The notes under the pieces were generated by a model. It did no database searches. It saw only the letters and a program-made list of their open reading frames with translations, and was not told the origin of the DNA. This document shows positions 23,801 through 35,960 of a stretch of 64,000 bases of DNA, piece after piece (position 1 is the first letter of the stretch; each line of letters begins with the position of its first letter). The DNA comes from Entoloma clypeatum (lineage: Eukaryota > Basidiomycota > Agaricomycetes > Agaricales > Entolomataceae). The position numbers were made by a program, and so were the translations under genes. Where the stretch lies: the NCBI GenBank assembly GCA_963565915.1, contig OY751485.1, positions 5,084,001 through 5,148,000 of the forward strand, read 5' to 3'.

Positions 23801-24407
23801 CGGGGGAGAAACAAGCACTAACTTATTGACAGGCAGGGAACCTCTCTGAATTTGATAAAGAACTTGAATGTGCGCAACTTCGGGGGGGGGGGGACAAATT
23901 CTGCTGACAAGGCATCCCGTCAGATGCCTACTACTTACTGTAGTAGGTTCTTGAATGTTATCTTTCGAGAAGCACGTTTACGTTCAAGTCATCAGTGCAT
24001 GGTCGCGGTCTTACAGTAATTTGAATATACGCGGGGAACCTGTAGTAGCAGTGGAGTCGATGTCAAACCCGATCAGCCCGAGAATGTGTTTCATACATGC
24101 AGTGGTCAAACCGAATATCCAATGCCATCCATCGAAGCTGTACATAGAATAATCCAGTCGTCTTTATGGTTCCGAGATAGAAATACATCAACCCAAACGT
24201 CCACCGGACTCCATCCTGTGTACTTATTCATCCACAAATTTCCAAAAGACGGAGTATCCCCAGGCTTCCGAGTCACCGCAAGAGGGAGCATCCTTCGAAA
24301 TGTACTAAAATGTGGACAAGGATGTCCTGTGGAGGGTGGTGATGAAAATAGTAGGCAATTATTTACTGCCATTTCGCCGCCAGACTGTTATGGAAGGCGC
24401 GGCGAAC
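20809..24407. other. 3.6-kb gene-poor block
   Basis: No exon of a recognisable family on either strand; all open frames are short and lack splice-consistent continuation. It contains a 12-G run at 23882-23893 and several repeated-looking purine tracts. It could hold a lncRNA, an old transposon remnant or fast-evolving small genes, none of which I can support. Confidence 0.4.
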
Positions 24408-25979
24408 CTACGACGGCGGTGCTCTTAGCGGGAACGACCCGGGGCTGCGATCAGCCGGCGGGCAACCAGCGGTTGGCCACAAATCTTTTTCAGCTGCCCG
24501 TACTCTCCTCAGCTCCACATCAAATAGTTCGTCCACCTTGGATTCAATAGCGAAGCCGTCCAAGTCCTCGACGAATATAGGGGCCTCTTCCCTGATCCGA
24601 CACAAGGCAACAGTTGTTTCCAATCCTAGCTTCTCCGCCTCCTGAATGGTAATATCCTCGACCCGCTGGGAAAGGTCAACGTAACCGGAATGAAGCCACT
24701 CCGAAACACCATAAGATCTCGCTAGGACAATCCGGTCAACGCTGCTAACGCTAGCCGTTTGTTCCGTCATCTCGAGATGAAAGGCTTCACCGACTGACTT
24801 GCTATAGTAGACCTTCTCGGGGTTGGGTTCTGCCGGTGGGGGAGGTGGTGGAGGTGGGTGTAGCCGGGCATGTGCTCGCTTTTTTTGAGCACATTTGGAA
24901 CAAAGAGATGGAGGTAACACTAATTGTGACTCGGGCTTAGAGGCGCCGGCATTGGCCTTCTGAATTGCGCGAGAACGCTTGCGAATTAATTGGGATATCT
25001 TGAGGGAGTTTTCTAAGCCGACCGATTTAAAGTCATCTATCGACAAGGCCTCCTCCTTTTTTGATAGATCAATATATCCCCAGCGCAACCACTGAGTAAT
25101 GTTGTATGCTCGCCCAAGAAGAACACGCCTGGCTGGAGACATCAATCCTGGAAGCAGCCTTTTTATTGCTAGATCACGACAAGCAGTCATATTCCATTGT
25201 GTGGCAAGCTTGAGAACGGATTCCCACTCATCTGGTGAGAGCGCCTTAGAACATCTATGGTACCGTTATAATTAGACGTTTAAAATCTTCTTCAAGGATT
25301 GACATGCCGTGGATAAATCACTTTCAAAAGTATTTCGAAATCTGCCTTCCGCACTCCAATCGGTTTGATTAAGCATTCAGTGCCAGCGTCGACATCTTGT
25401 TCAACGTCAGGCGGAAGGATAGTCGAGTCGAGAAAGTGATGCTTGACGACCATGAACCGATGATTCTCAATCTGTAATAAGTGACTCGGAGAAAACACTG
25501 CTGAAATATCTTTTCGACAAACCTCGAAGACAACCGTGTCCAGATAATAAACCGCGTCTCTCGTTGGTTCAGTATATGTCTGTTCCTTGAGGTTTGATTC
25601 CTTGACCATCTGGCTTCTGCACGAGACCTCAGATATTGGCGCTAAATGCACAAGGCCCATGACGCAGACTTACTCAGGGAACATCAACTCCACAAGGTCC
25701 TGCAAAGTGCCAATTCCACCCAACCCTGGAGCATGATGTGCTTCGTCTGTGGAAATCAACATAGATGCCAAAAAATCGGCGTTTTGCTCAAACGTGTCCT
25801 TGGGAAATCGCAATAAGCGATTATTGATCTGTCAAACGATTCCGATTCAACATCGGGGCGACTCTTTGGAACATGAGGAGAACTTTATTCACCTGAAAGG
25901 TAAGGACATCATTGGCGTTTCGGGGTCGACTTGCGATTGGTGAAGAGCCTGCGATACTGTGGCCGAAAGCATCCGCCAT
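24408..25979 (-). CDS. Dual-BTB protein 2
   Basis: Start ATG 25979 (MADAFGHSIAGSSPIASRPR). BTB-a: NANDVLTFQ, intron, INNRLLRFPKDTFEQNADFL, ending LQDLVELMFP, followed by a GTAAGT intron. BTB-b: DAVYYLDTVVFE, intron with GTTTGT donor, IENHRFMVVKHHFLDSTILP, ending VRKADFEILLKVIYP. The linker helix is DEWESVLKLATQWN. Repeat modules: RVLLGRAYNITQWLRWGYID and RIVLARSYGVSEWLHSGYVD. Between them lies an unusual insert with a Pro run (PPPPPPPP) and CSKCAQKKRAHARLH, a possible Zn-binding or basic element. Function is unknown. Same strand as dual-BTB 3-5. Confidence 0.78.
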
Positions 25980-26148
25980 CCTGGATGAAAACCAAAGTGA
26001 CTTTGGACCTCGATTCCTTATTTCTAACCGTGTTTCTAAGGCGGATTGAATGATCGACCAGTTGAATACGTCACGGTAAGGTCCAGTGGACGGTCTCTTG
26101 CCGATGGTTGATTCGTCAATGTCATCACGTGTACGTCGTTTCAAGTAC

Positions 26149-27762
26149 TTAAGTAGTTCGATAGTACTTGTTCCGACCTTTCCCCACCTTGGCCGAAACA
26201 ACCCGTGGTAACTCAGGCAGTGTGATGTTCACCGTTCTGGGAGGATCGTAATATGGTAGGCCTGCGCTTCTGACCTCGCTCAACTCCTTCTCAAAGATTG
26301 CATCGACCTCCTTTGCGAGGTCAAATCCGATTTCACACTCTGGGCTCTGAGCCTTGACTTTCTCCCTCACCCCACAAATCGCGACAGTGGATTCCCGTCC
26401 CAGCCTCTCTGCTTCCTCGGGTGAGATATCCTCCCGTCTCTGTCCCAAATCGACATAGCCTGAGAAAAGCCACTCTGAAACGCCATAATCCCTCGCTAGT
26501 AAAATTCGCTCAACCACGCCAGGGCTGGCTTGCTTTTCATGAATTTCATCCTGGAACGCCAAAGTGATCGCCTGCTGATAGGGGGTGGTTTGGCATGCAA
26601 CTTCGTACAGGGTTGTGTGGTAGTGGTAGTGGTATTGTTTCCGAATTTTCTGGGATAGGTCAAGCGCGGTGGGTAAACCTAGTACCCCAAATTCATCAAA
26701 TGACAAGCTCTCTTGTCGCACTGCAAAGTCGATATACGCCCAGCGCAACCATTCAGGGATAAAATGTTCCCGACCAAGAAGGACGCGCTTGCTTAGTGTC
26801 ATGGACGCAGGAGACATATTTTCTAGTGCCATGTGGCGAAATGTGAGCATCTTCCATTTTGTCGAAAGTTTGAGCACCGATTCCCACTCGGCTTGTGAAA
26901 GTGTCGTGCCCGGAGGCCTTGTCGAAGTTTAAAATAAGGGTGCGATATGTTCAAATGGACTTACGACGGGTGTAAGAGTTTCAGCAGTGCTTGGAAGTCA
27001 GTTTTGAGCACTCCAAACAATTTCAGGGGACGTTCGCCAAAGTTCGCCAGCGCATCTCCTTCATTCGAACCAAAGATACTGGACTGAAGAAAATGGTGTT
27101 TTGGAATCACGAAGAGATGTCCTTCAACCTTGGAGTCGTTCAATTAAGAAAGCATCTTTGCATACCAGTTAGGAAGTGGTGACATACTTCGAAGGTAGCC
27201 GTGTCAAGATAATATGTTGAATCTTTCGTCGGTTCAGTTGACGCTTCTTCCAAGACAGGCTTAGGCGGATGTCTGGAAGCACAAAACTCCGATCAACTCA
27301 GATTCACAAGTGGTAGCAAAAAGGAACTCGCAAAGGTAATAATAGCGGCAAGAGGTCCTTCATATCAATTTTGCGAATACCGTCGGATTTCTTGCAGTCG
27401 GTCTCGATATTAGAATCGCGGCTTTCTGTGGCGGGGGTATTCGAGAAGGAGGAGGCCAGATAATCGACACATCTTGCGAGGTGGTCTTTAGGCAGCAGGA
27501 GTAATCGTCCTTCAATCTCGAAAGACTTGAGTCAATTGGGAAGGCGATCGGAGGAGGAAATTCTCACCTCGAATGCAACTGAATCCTCGTATTGCTTAGT
27601 GCAACTATCGACGGGAAGTGAAGAATGAAGCTTGACTTCCGGCCCTAAGGTTGTTCTCAGAAAGCATCCAACCTGAGGTCCGAGGCCGAAAACCTGCTGA
27701 CTGTTTTTCTGTGCCCCACCACCAATAGCAGGAGGGAAAGAAGACACTTCTGCGGATGCCAT
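26149..27762 (-). CDS. Dual-BTB protein 3
   Basis: Start ATG 27762 (MASAEVSSFPPAIGGGAQKN); an in-frame upstream ATG at 27873 is possible but not conserved. BTB-a: EDSVAFE, intron, IEGRLLLLPKDHLARCVDYL, with KIDMKDLLPLLL. BTB-b: DSTYYLDTATFE, intron, VEGHLFVIPKHHFLQSSIFG, ending VLKTDFQALLKLLHP. The linker helix EWESVLKLSTKWKMLTFRHM is intact and serves as the reference for the damaged copy 6. Repeat modules: RVLLGREHFIPEWLRWAYID and RILLARDYGVSEWLFSGYVD, the second continuing LGQRREDISPEEAERLGRES. A His/Tyr alternation (YHYHYH) lies between the modules. C-terminus basic, GKGRNKYYRTT. Confidence 0.78.
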
Positions 27763-28091
27763 GTAATTCGAAAAGCTGGGTGAGTGGCAATCGTTCGGCT
27801 CGATGTTTTCGCTGAAGAGCACGAGCAGTCCGTCCGAGTCGCTGGCCCCACCCCCTTCTGTAGTTCGCAGCAATGAGGCCTACCGCAGTGCCTCGCAGTT
27901 GGCGCATGGCCACTGGCACGGATGCCGATTAACATCTTCGCGAGGAACTGTTTAGATTCACAATGGGAATAACTCGATCACTTCCTCAAAGAATGACTGA
28001 TGTATCACTGCCAGTGGAGAAGAATACGAGCCCACAGTGCACATGGTCTGCGGGAGTGTGATTGGCTCGCGTCATCGAATGTGGCTCTATA

Positions 28092-29662
28092 TCATGAGCT
28101 TCTGATATGTCTCTTAGCCCTCCCCTTACCGAACATGCTCTTGGCTGCAAACGAATCGCCATAGGACATGCCTTCTTTCCGAACCTCTTCAAATTCCTGT
28201 CTGAAAATGACGTCGATGAAGTCCCCAACTTCGTCCCCTGGTCTTCCCCACATGATGAGACCAGGTGTTGCGCTATTCTGACAGTCTATCCTCTCCCTCA
28301 AGCGGCAAAGACTGAGAGTGGTTTTCACCCCGAGTCTCTCCGCTTCGGCGACTGTGATATCCAACTCTCTCTTTGCCAGATCTCCATAAGCTGCGTAAAG
28401 CCACTCGGGCACGCCGGACGACTGTGCTAGTAATATTCGACTGACCTCATCGAGGGTCTGTGTCTGTGTATCCAAGGGAAATCCGAACGCATCATCGATC
28501 ACTCGTTGGAAGGATGTATCGACATTTTTGCTCGGACTGATGGATGAACCACTCTGTCGATATCGCTGTGGCCTTCGGACCTTCTGGGACAGTATCAGGG
28601 CATTTTCTAGTCCAAGCGACCGAAATTCCTCAATCGACCAGGCGTCGACCTTAGTCACCAAATCAATATAGGCCGAGCGCAGCCATTTTACAACTTTGTA
28701 CTCTCGTCCAAGGAAAATCCGCTTGGATGGCGTCATGGATATGGAATTTAGATTTCGCACTACCGTCTTGCGAAGTGGAAGCATTCTCCATTTTGTGGAA
28801 AGTTTCAGAACGGATTCCTGTTCGTCTTGCGACAGCGTGTTCTGGGATCTGCATACGGTTTGTCAAATTCAGATTTCTCATCGTCAAACAGTGTATGAAA
28901 GCACTGCATACAATGGATAAAGCAGTTTCCACAGGGCTTCGAAGTCAGACTTTAATATACCATCCAGTTTGATGGGACGGTCATCGTCATTCCAATCCAG
29001 ACCGCCATAGGAATCGAAAATGGTAGATTGGAGAAAGTGATATTTCAAGACCGCAAAATGATGGGTCTCTACCTTGCACAGCGAGGTTCGTAAGAAAGGG
29101 GGGCTGGCAATCATTGGACTTCTCTATTCACCTCGAATATAGCGGTATCAAGGTAGTATATCGGGTCTCTCGTTGGCTCTATGACCGGCGTTACTACTTC
29201 AGAAGCGGGTTCAACTGGCTGAGGTCTGAGTATGTACTCGTAAACGGGTTGCAGAGAGGTAATCTGTCATACAGAACTCACCCGCTGGGGTACAAACGCA
29301 CTAAAAAGTCATTTATACCGATCTTGCAAATCTCTCTTGGTCCTCCCTTTGTCTGGTCCTCGTTGTTCGCTGATCTCGTATCGATCGGGGTGCCACGAAA
29401 ATACTCGGCATTTCTTTTGAAGTAATCCTTGGGCAATGTAAGTAATCGCCCTTCGATCTGTAAGTTGCCCTTCAGATGGGATGTCACGGTGACGCGGAAA
29501 GGAACTTACTTCGAAGATTATCGAATCCTCTGGCCGTTGAGACTCAGCATGAACTTCACAGGTAAGCTCTGCTGAACTGTCAACCTCGGCGTCAGCCTGA
29601 GGTTCAGAAATACTATCGGGTAATCTGTTGGTGATGACCGAACTTTCCACTGCAAACGCCAT
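28092..29662 (-). CDS. Dual-BTB protein 4
   Basis: Start ATG 29662 (MAFAVESSVITNRLPDSISE) is preferred by paralogy. The frame is open to an ATG at 29824, and an AAQRAW-coding stretch there is shared with the region upstream of copy 5, where it lies in a different frame from the start, so it is more likely 5' UTR. BTB-a: EDSIIFE, intron, IEGRLLTLPKDYFKRNAEYF, ending CKIGINDFLVRLYP. BTB-b: DPIYYLDTAIFE, intron, VETHHFAVLKYHFLQSTIFD, ending ILKSDFEALWKLLYPL. The linker has DEQESVLKLSTKWRML. Repeats: RIFLGREYKVVKWLRSAYID and RILLAQSSGVPEWLYAAYGD. C-terminus basic (GKGRAKRHIRSS), like copy 3. Confidence 0.76.
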
Positions 29663-30374
29663 CGCTGAAGGTCGTAAACGGGTAGAAATGCGACCTATGT
29701 CGAAGTCCTCATGGCTCCGCAGCAAAGATTCTAGACGCGTTCTCCAAGCACGTTGCGCAGCTGTGGTGTTCCTCGATGGCGAAAGAGCGTCCAGTACGCT
29801 GTTTTTAGTAGCCGCTTCCGACATCCGCTCCGCTCACTCTCCGATGTTTACCTGTGATCAAAATCATGATATTTCATGCGGAAGGACACTGCATAACAAC
29901 GACTTGCGAAGTCTACCTTTTTCAGTGGAAAGCGAAGGATTCAGCACTCTCTATGCGAAATAAGTAGTCCACGACAGGAAATCTTTGCTAAATATCCGAT
30001 AATTCAAAGTGATTTACTCCTTAGTATGATCGTTTATTCCACTACGCGCCATGAGTACCCCTTCTCTCCGCGGGGCCTCGTTCAAGTTGCGCACGCATTG
30101 AGATGTATATCATGATGCAGTATGTATCGCTTTTGGCGAACATTTCCCCGCCGGGACCAAAGCAGCCCAAGAGATCGGCGATGCTCCGGTATGTACAGTA
30201 GCATTGATTTCTTGCAGGCCAAATATATAAAACGGACTACGCTTTAATAAGAGACGATCTGAGGCTTTGGGAATGCATGTAAAGGGTCCTTGCCGAGTGA
30301 ATCTGTTTTATAACGCTCCTGGTTGCGTTCCGACACCAACGAATCCAGGGACCTGGATGTGGTCCGCCTGAGTC
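29663..30374. other. Intergenic between dual-BTB 4 and 5
   Basis: Promoter/5' UTR of copy 4 and 3' region of copy 5. No other gene seen. Confidence 0.45.
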
Positions 30375-32058
30375 CTACCTTCTGCCCTTTTGCCTTTTCC
30401 GACTCGGAGGTGGGGGACTCGGAGTACCAGGCATGGGACGCGGGGAAACATGACCTGCCATATCTCCGTCGGTTCCTGTCTTCTCGAGTGGGTCGCGATA
30501 CAACAGGCTTGCTGTGTCGACTTCCTCGAATTCCTTTCGGAAAATGGTGTTTATCTCCCTTGTCATAGCGGATTGAACCCATGAAGATTCGACAAGTCGC
30601 ATTGTCGTCTTCTCAGGTCCTTCTGGCAATTTCTCTCTCACTCTGCAAAGAGCGATAGCAGTTTCGAGTCCAAGCCTCTTTGCCTCTTCCACAGTGATAT
30701 CCTCCTGTCTGTCTACCAAGTCGACATAAGCAGCCTGAAGCCACTCGCGCACGCCATGGACACGGGCGAGTGTAATCCGGTCAACGATGTCGAGGCTGCC
30801 TTTCTGTTCACGAAGTTCCGCCTCAAATTCACGCATTATCATTTCCCCAGCCCCTATATCACTGGACTTGTTGCAATCGACCATTCGATAATGGGATGGC
30901 CCGAACACATTGTAACTTACACTTGAAGACGCCTTGTACGATGTAAACCGCCTCCGGCCCTTCTGTGATAGTTCCAGGGAAGTTTGTAATCCCAGCGATT
31001 CGAACTCATGACCGGACAAGGCCGTCTGTCGTGTTGCCAGAGTAATATAGCCCTGACGCAACCAATCAACGATCCCATATTCTCGGCCCAAGAGAACAAG
31101 CTTAGTCGGTGGGAGGGATGCAGCAGATAGTCTATCTATCGCCACCCTCCGAAGTGCGAGCATTTTCCACTTCGTAGCCAGCTTGAGCACAGATTCCCAA
31201 TCGTCTTGCGACAGCGCCCTCTGAGAACTGGCAGCATACGATTAGCCAGTAATTCGCACTGATCAGTGATGAGCGTACAAAGGGCAGAGCAGGTCCAGAA
31301 GGGCTTGAAAGTCGGACTCCAGGACGCCGTCCAGTTTGATAGGCTCTTCATCGTGCTCCCCATCTGGGCCGCTATAAGGATCGAAGAGAGTAGACTGGTG
31401 AAAATGGTGTTTCAGGACTACGAAGGTATGGTTCTCGACCTACGGAAAGCATAGTGAGGATCGGCGGTGGTAATCATATGCGCTGTGTGCACCTCAAGGA
31501 TCGCGCTATCGAGGTGATCTCTCGATGGTTCAATGCTTGGCGTGGTTACCGTGACTTCCGGTGTGCATTTGACGAGTTGAGGTCTGCAGCAAGCCTTGTG
31601 AACGGTGTGTCTTCAAGTAGGCCACCACTCAAGCCAAGCTCACCCGTTGGGAAATAAGCGCCCTATAAAGTCGTTGACTCCAATTTTACAAATCTCCCTC
31701 GCCTCTGCATGCCCGATTTTCTTCCACATGATATGGCTTGATAGAATTCGGCATGTCTTTCAAAGTAATCCTTTGGTAACGTCAACGTATGACCGCCGAT
31801 CTGTAAGTTGTTATTCAAGGTCAGACTATGGTGAATAATATTAGAAGCACACACTTCAAAGACGATCGAATCGTCCGGCGGTTCAGAGAGCTTTTCAGTG
31901 TCGTGATGGGCATGATCACAGTGAATTTCTGGAGGGCCAATGGTCCTGTGAACCAGGGTGGAGGGGCTGTCTGGAGGCTGAGATTGAGATTCAGGGATAT
32001 GCTCGGGTGGTTGGTCGGCGACTACTGAATGTAGAGGAACACCATCTCCAGACGCCAT
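30375..32058 (-). CDS. Dual-BTB protein 5
   Basis: Start ATG 32058 (MASGDGVPLHSVVADQPPEH), the first ATG after an in-frame upstream stop. BTB-a: DDSIVFE, intron, IGGHTLTLPKDYFERHAEFY, then GVNDFIGRLFP. BTB-b: VENHTFVVLKHHFHQSTLFD, ending VLESDFQALLDLLCPL. The linker is DWESVLKLATKWKMLALRRV. Repeats: LVLLGREYGIVDWLRQGYIT and RITLARVHGVREWLQAAYVD, the latter followed by LVDRQEDITVEEAKRLGLET. The tail is PPPPSRKRQKGRR, a plausible nuclear localisation signal. All six family members share the intron after the first strand of each BTB and after the LLYP motif. Confidence 0.78.
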
Positions 32059-32316
32059 TCCCTTGTATGAGCGAGAGTCTCGATGACGGTTTGGATTGGA
32101 ATGGGGCTTGTGCGACCATATGACCCCACAGGAGAGAAGTCAGACGTACGGCGCCTCGTTGTCCATGCACGTTGCGCAGCTGTGGCGTTGTTGGACCAAT
32201 AATGCAAGTTTGACAACGTCACTGGCACGTTCGGCGCGTGCTCATTTCCAATCGGCTGGCGCTCGCCGCTCGGTACGGTCACATCGTCGTGTATCTCCAC
32301 CCTAGACGTCGAAACA

Positions 32317-33007
32317 ATGGCGCTCGTACCACCACCTAATGGCGCAGGTATACATCTCCCCGTCAATCCTCAGAATCCATCCACCCACATCAGTGGATAT
32401 CACAAATGCTAAAGAATACGCCGAGTGTCTCTCACTTTCCAAAAGTAAGACGTCTTATTGCCAGTTCATACTTAACTGAACGATTACAGAGAGTCACTTT
32501 CCCGGCGCCGCAACAGACAACGAGATTGATTCAGCTGAATGGTATGCACACGAAGTCACCTTTGCAAACAGCGCCGCGGGCGCAGCCCCTCCGGCTATAT
32601 CGTGCGAAGCAGAAAGTGGTGCGTGTTGTGTTGCTATCAGCGTCTGCAATTGACTCCCTTTCCCTACCTTTCAGGCTATGGGCGATGGTACTCCACTTGC
32701 CAATGCTCTCCTTCCACCGAACCTTGAACCTCTCGCACCCTTGGCGCTGGTACCTGCAATTGGAGCCATCATTGCACCCCTCATCAACACGCATGGCCTC
32801 ACACATCAAGCGATCCTCCAAATCGTTCAATTCTATAACCAGGACTTCAACATTCAGGTGGGCGACACAGTCGCGATCAGATTCACAGAAAATTGCAGAT
32901 TGGCTCACGATGTGAAAACCTCTCTCATAACGAAGATTTTTGTTAACGTTAACGTTGCTGTCACGGAGCTTATTTTGTTCTTTTTTATTGGCACATTGTC
33001 TGTGTAG
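32317..33007 (+). CDS. Small protein of unknown function (model uncertain)
   Basis: I do not recognise it. ATG 32317 starts MALVPPPNGA. A GTATAC..CATCAG intron leads to VDITNAKEYAECLSLSK, and a second intron to SHFPGAATDNEIDSAEWYAH and EVTFANSAAGAAPPAISCEA. The next open exon reads MGDGTPLANALLPPNLEPLA and then HGLTHQAILQIVQFYNQDFN. Joining it in frame needs a weak GC-type donor (GGT|GCGTGT), otherwise the product ends early in another frame. No signal peptide or TM. It is divergent from dual-BTB 5, 258 bp away. Confidence 0.4.
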
Positions 33008-33459
33008 GGCGGGGGCCTATATCAAATGCAAGTTATGCAGCTAGTGATGTTTCGGGCTCAAAAGCCAGCTTTGGCCTGGCTTCAGGCAGGCTTTGGCTTT
33101 TGACAAGCACTAGATACTAGGCCCAGCAGCTACCAACCCTACCCGCCCCACCTGCAACCTCGGTTCGATTAGGGAGCAAATTGGGAAACGATGTGAAATC
33201 CCCGAGTCGCGGCCAGTTTCACAGTCAGAGCATCAAGGGGGGGTCATTCCCACGCCCCAAACATTGTTTACATGTTTCCAAACAGTTTCGGACGACGCGA
33301 GACTGACAGATGACATCGATATATTAATAAACCAAAAAATTATTGACCAGAGCACAGTTGAAAACCAAACCAAATCATTCTCTAACGATTTCAATGGCGC
33401 TTTCCAGACTGGCTGATTAGACAGTAAGTATTTGCTCCGACTTCCGTAGGAGTCTGCAT
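33008..33459. other. Intergenic, no gene seen
   Basis: Region between convergent genes. Contains an imperfect hairpin of AAAGCC/GGCTTT repeats around 33060-33105. Confidence 0.4.
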
Positions 33460-35960
33460 CTAGGTAGACGGGGATAAAGAAGGAGGGCGAGATGGGGACG
33501 GGGATGCGGATGGCGTCGGAGAAGGGGACGGGGATGCGAATGGCGTTGGGGAAGGGGACGGAGACGGGGATGCGGATGGCGTTGGAGCAGACGAAGACGC
33601 AGGCGCAGATGTAGATGTGGAAGGAGGTGGGGTATAGGTAGCGCCAATGTACGGATCGCAGACATGTGGATCAAGGAGCTTGGATGGATCTTCCGTGAGG
33701 TATCCACGCCTGACACCCTCAAAGTACGACCTGAGGCAAAGAATTTGCGTGAGGTCGCTGCAAAGATCATCATCAAGTAAGAGACACGACGAACCATTGC
33801 CTCGCTAGATCCCCTGCAGCTTCAGATATCTCAACCTTGAAATTCCAAAACTATATTCCACCCGGGGGGGGGGGGGGGGGGGGTCATAATTGATTGATGC
33901 TGCTTAAAAAAGAGAGAGAAAGACCACACGCACGAGCCAACCTGCGCCTTTGCTATACGAATACTTCTGCGCATCTGCCCACTTGCACAAGAATTCGTCT
34001 GTCGCGTTGAATTGGGTCGGCAAACCCCATTCTGTCGAGTTATAGTCAGTCATCAGACGATAAGGACTGAGGCACTGGTGACACTGTACCTCCGAAGAAA
34101 AGAGGGCTGTTGCCGAGCGCAGCGTCCTTCTCGATCCGATCGAGATCTGAGGCAAATATGAGCGAAAAAATTTCTTTTCTCCCGTGATTAAATATTGAAC
34201 GAACTGCAAATACTGATCAAGTATGCAGTTTCGTTGGCATCTGCGACACCCTGTGAAAATTCATCAGCATACATAATATACATCCAATACAAAATTGATT
34301 AGGGCGCACCCCGAACCTAATTCAGAAATCAGCGTTGATTCATTGCAGTAGCTTCATTGACTCACGAATAATAGAGATGGTTGTCATATATCTGAGGGCC
34401 CATAGCGGCATCGGCAGGGTTTGAGGGATTGCCCCATTGCCAACCAATGTCCATGAAGCTAGATTGTAAAGGTCAAAGCGAGAGGTCAGGTCTTACGACG
34501 ATAAACACGCACGTGGTAGTCAATGGCTCCCGTCTTTTCGCTGGCGAGAAAGTAAAGAGATCGACCAAGGGTATTTGTGCACCAAGTTTAAGGAGGATGG
34601 GGATGGATTCTTCCAAGGCCGCGCAGACTCGCTTTGAGAAAAACAGCGGAAATTGTCCAGCGGTTCCCAAGGAGAGAGTGACATTGGGAAATATCGTTAT
34701 TTGTGTCGAAACTTCGAGGCCAGTAACCGGGATGCCCAGGAGAAATTCAACAGCGCGGACGACTTGCACAAAGTTCTTTTGGACTTGTGAAGGCAAGTAA
34801 GTGGTGGCGTGAGATTGAAATTTTTTGAGATGATGAGACGTGTATCGCAGACGCACAGTTGCCGTAACCAGGAGTGAGGCTGGAATTCATGATCGGCTCG
34901 TTCATGGCTTCAATGCCGACAACATTGCTAAACACTGGGTCGACATGTGAGAGGGTGGTCATCACAGCCGTCCAGACCAGAGCGCGATGATAATTGTAAG
35001 GCGTCTAAGATTCCGGTGGTGAGGAGACGGAATGACTGAACGACATCCCGACATACGTAGAATTGGACATCATCAGTGCACCTGGAGGGAAAAAAAGTCA
35101 GCCAACCACATCCCAAGGATAGCACTCTCGGCCGAACCTGCCAGCAAACTGTTGTCCGGGATCTTGCACCCCTGGCAGCGCATGATGATCAAGCACAACA
35201 GCAATGCCTGCCTTCTTGAGTTGCTTCAAACCACGCCGCTTGAAGAGGACGATGAGCGGCAACCCTCAAAGTATAGAACGTTGACTTACGAGCTGAGCAA
35301 GGCCTCCCCTGGGGTAGAATTCTGTAGTGCGATCGACGAGGTCCTCGATGATCCAATATCCCAGCTACAATTGTGCCGCTCAAGGACACGTATAAACGGG
35401 GAGGACTTTTACACAATGACTCACGGGAACGCGAACCGTGTTAATGCCAAGCTCTTGAAAGCGGTGAACATCATCTTGTGTGAACCAGGTTGTCCTAGTA
35501 ATGATGAGCCCTTGGATACTTCCATTAGCAATGACAAGTTATACCAATGCTCGTTAAACTTGTGATCTGAATATTTCTGCCCGTGGGCCTTGACGAACGC
35601 GCTGAAAACGGTTTACGCCCATTCGTGAACTTGAAAAATGTATGCTTACTATTCCGAGGCGATGCAAGTGGAGCAAGCGTTATCGCATCGTTCGCCACCC
35701 ATGGCAACCCATTCTACAGCACCGCAGAAGAGTCAATATACGCTCGATCCCGAACGCGCTGAACGGACCTGCGGGGAGCATCCATGGTTCCAAAAGCAAC
35801 CTGTGGACGGTCGCGGTCAATGAGCAGCTCCGCCAAAAGACGAGGGGGAATCGACATGCCAAGAACCCAAGTTTACACCATAGATTTTTGAAGGGAACCC
35901 GGCTTTGACGGCTGATAAGGAGAGAGACAAAAGAGCGAGACTGGGAAAGAATGGACGCAT
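33460..35960 (-). CDS. Secreted GH5 (subfamily 9-like) exo-beta-1,3-glucanase
   Basis: Hydrolyses beta-1,3-glucan of the cell wall, retaining mechanism. Start ATG 35960. Signal peptide MRPFFPSLALLSLSLSAVKA. Spliced exons give KIYGVNLGSW joined to LLLEPWMLPA, EWVAMGGERCDNACSTCIAS, TTWFTQDDVHRFQELGINTV, LGYWIIEDLVDRTTEFYPRG, VVLDHHALPGVQDPGQQFAG, YNYHRALVWTAVMTTLSHVD and VVGIEAMNEPIM (acid/base Glu in NEP). It continues with FMDIGWQWGNPSNPADAAMG, QIYDNHLYYSFGGVADANET, AALGNSPLFFGEWGLPTQFN (nucleophile Glu in GEWG), FWNFKVE and WSYFEGVRRGYLTEDP. A Ser/Pro/Thr-rich repetitive tail (PSPSPSP, TPSASPS) follows to TAG at 33460. It has about 12 introns, including a GC-AG intron after GSW and a 7-nt exon (34310-34316). 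The tail is a likely O-glycosylated linker; no GPI signal is evident. Confidence 0.9.
33864..33883. repeat. 20-nt G/C homopolymer in GH5 intron
   Basis: A run of 20 G on the plus strand (C in the transcript). It lies inside the penultimate intron of the GH5 gene, close upstream of the ATATAG acceptor and where the polypyrimidine tract would be. Confidence 0.85.

Noticed and set aside
29663..29824. N-terminal extension of dual-BTB 4 (MSEAATK...)
   Set aside because: The AAQRAW stretch is shared with copy 5 upstream DNA in a frame not joined to the start codon, so it is more likely 5' UTR similarity.
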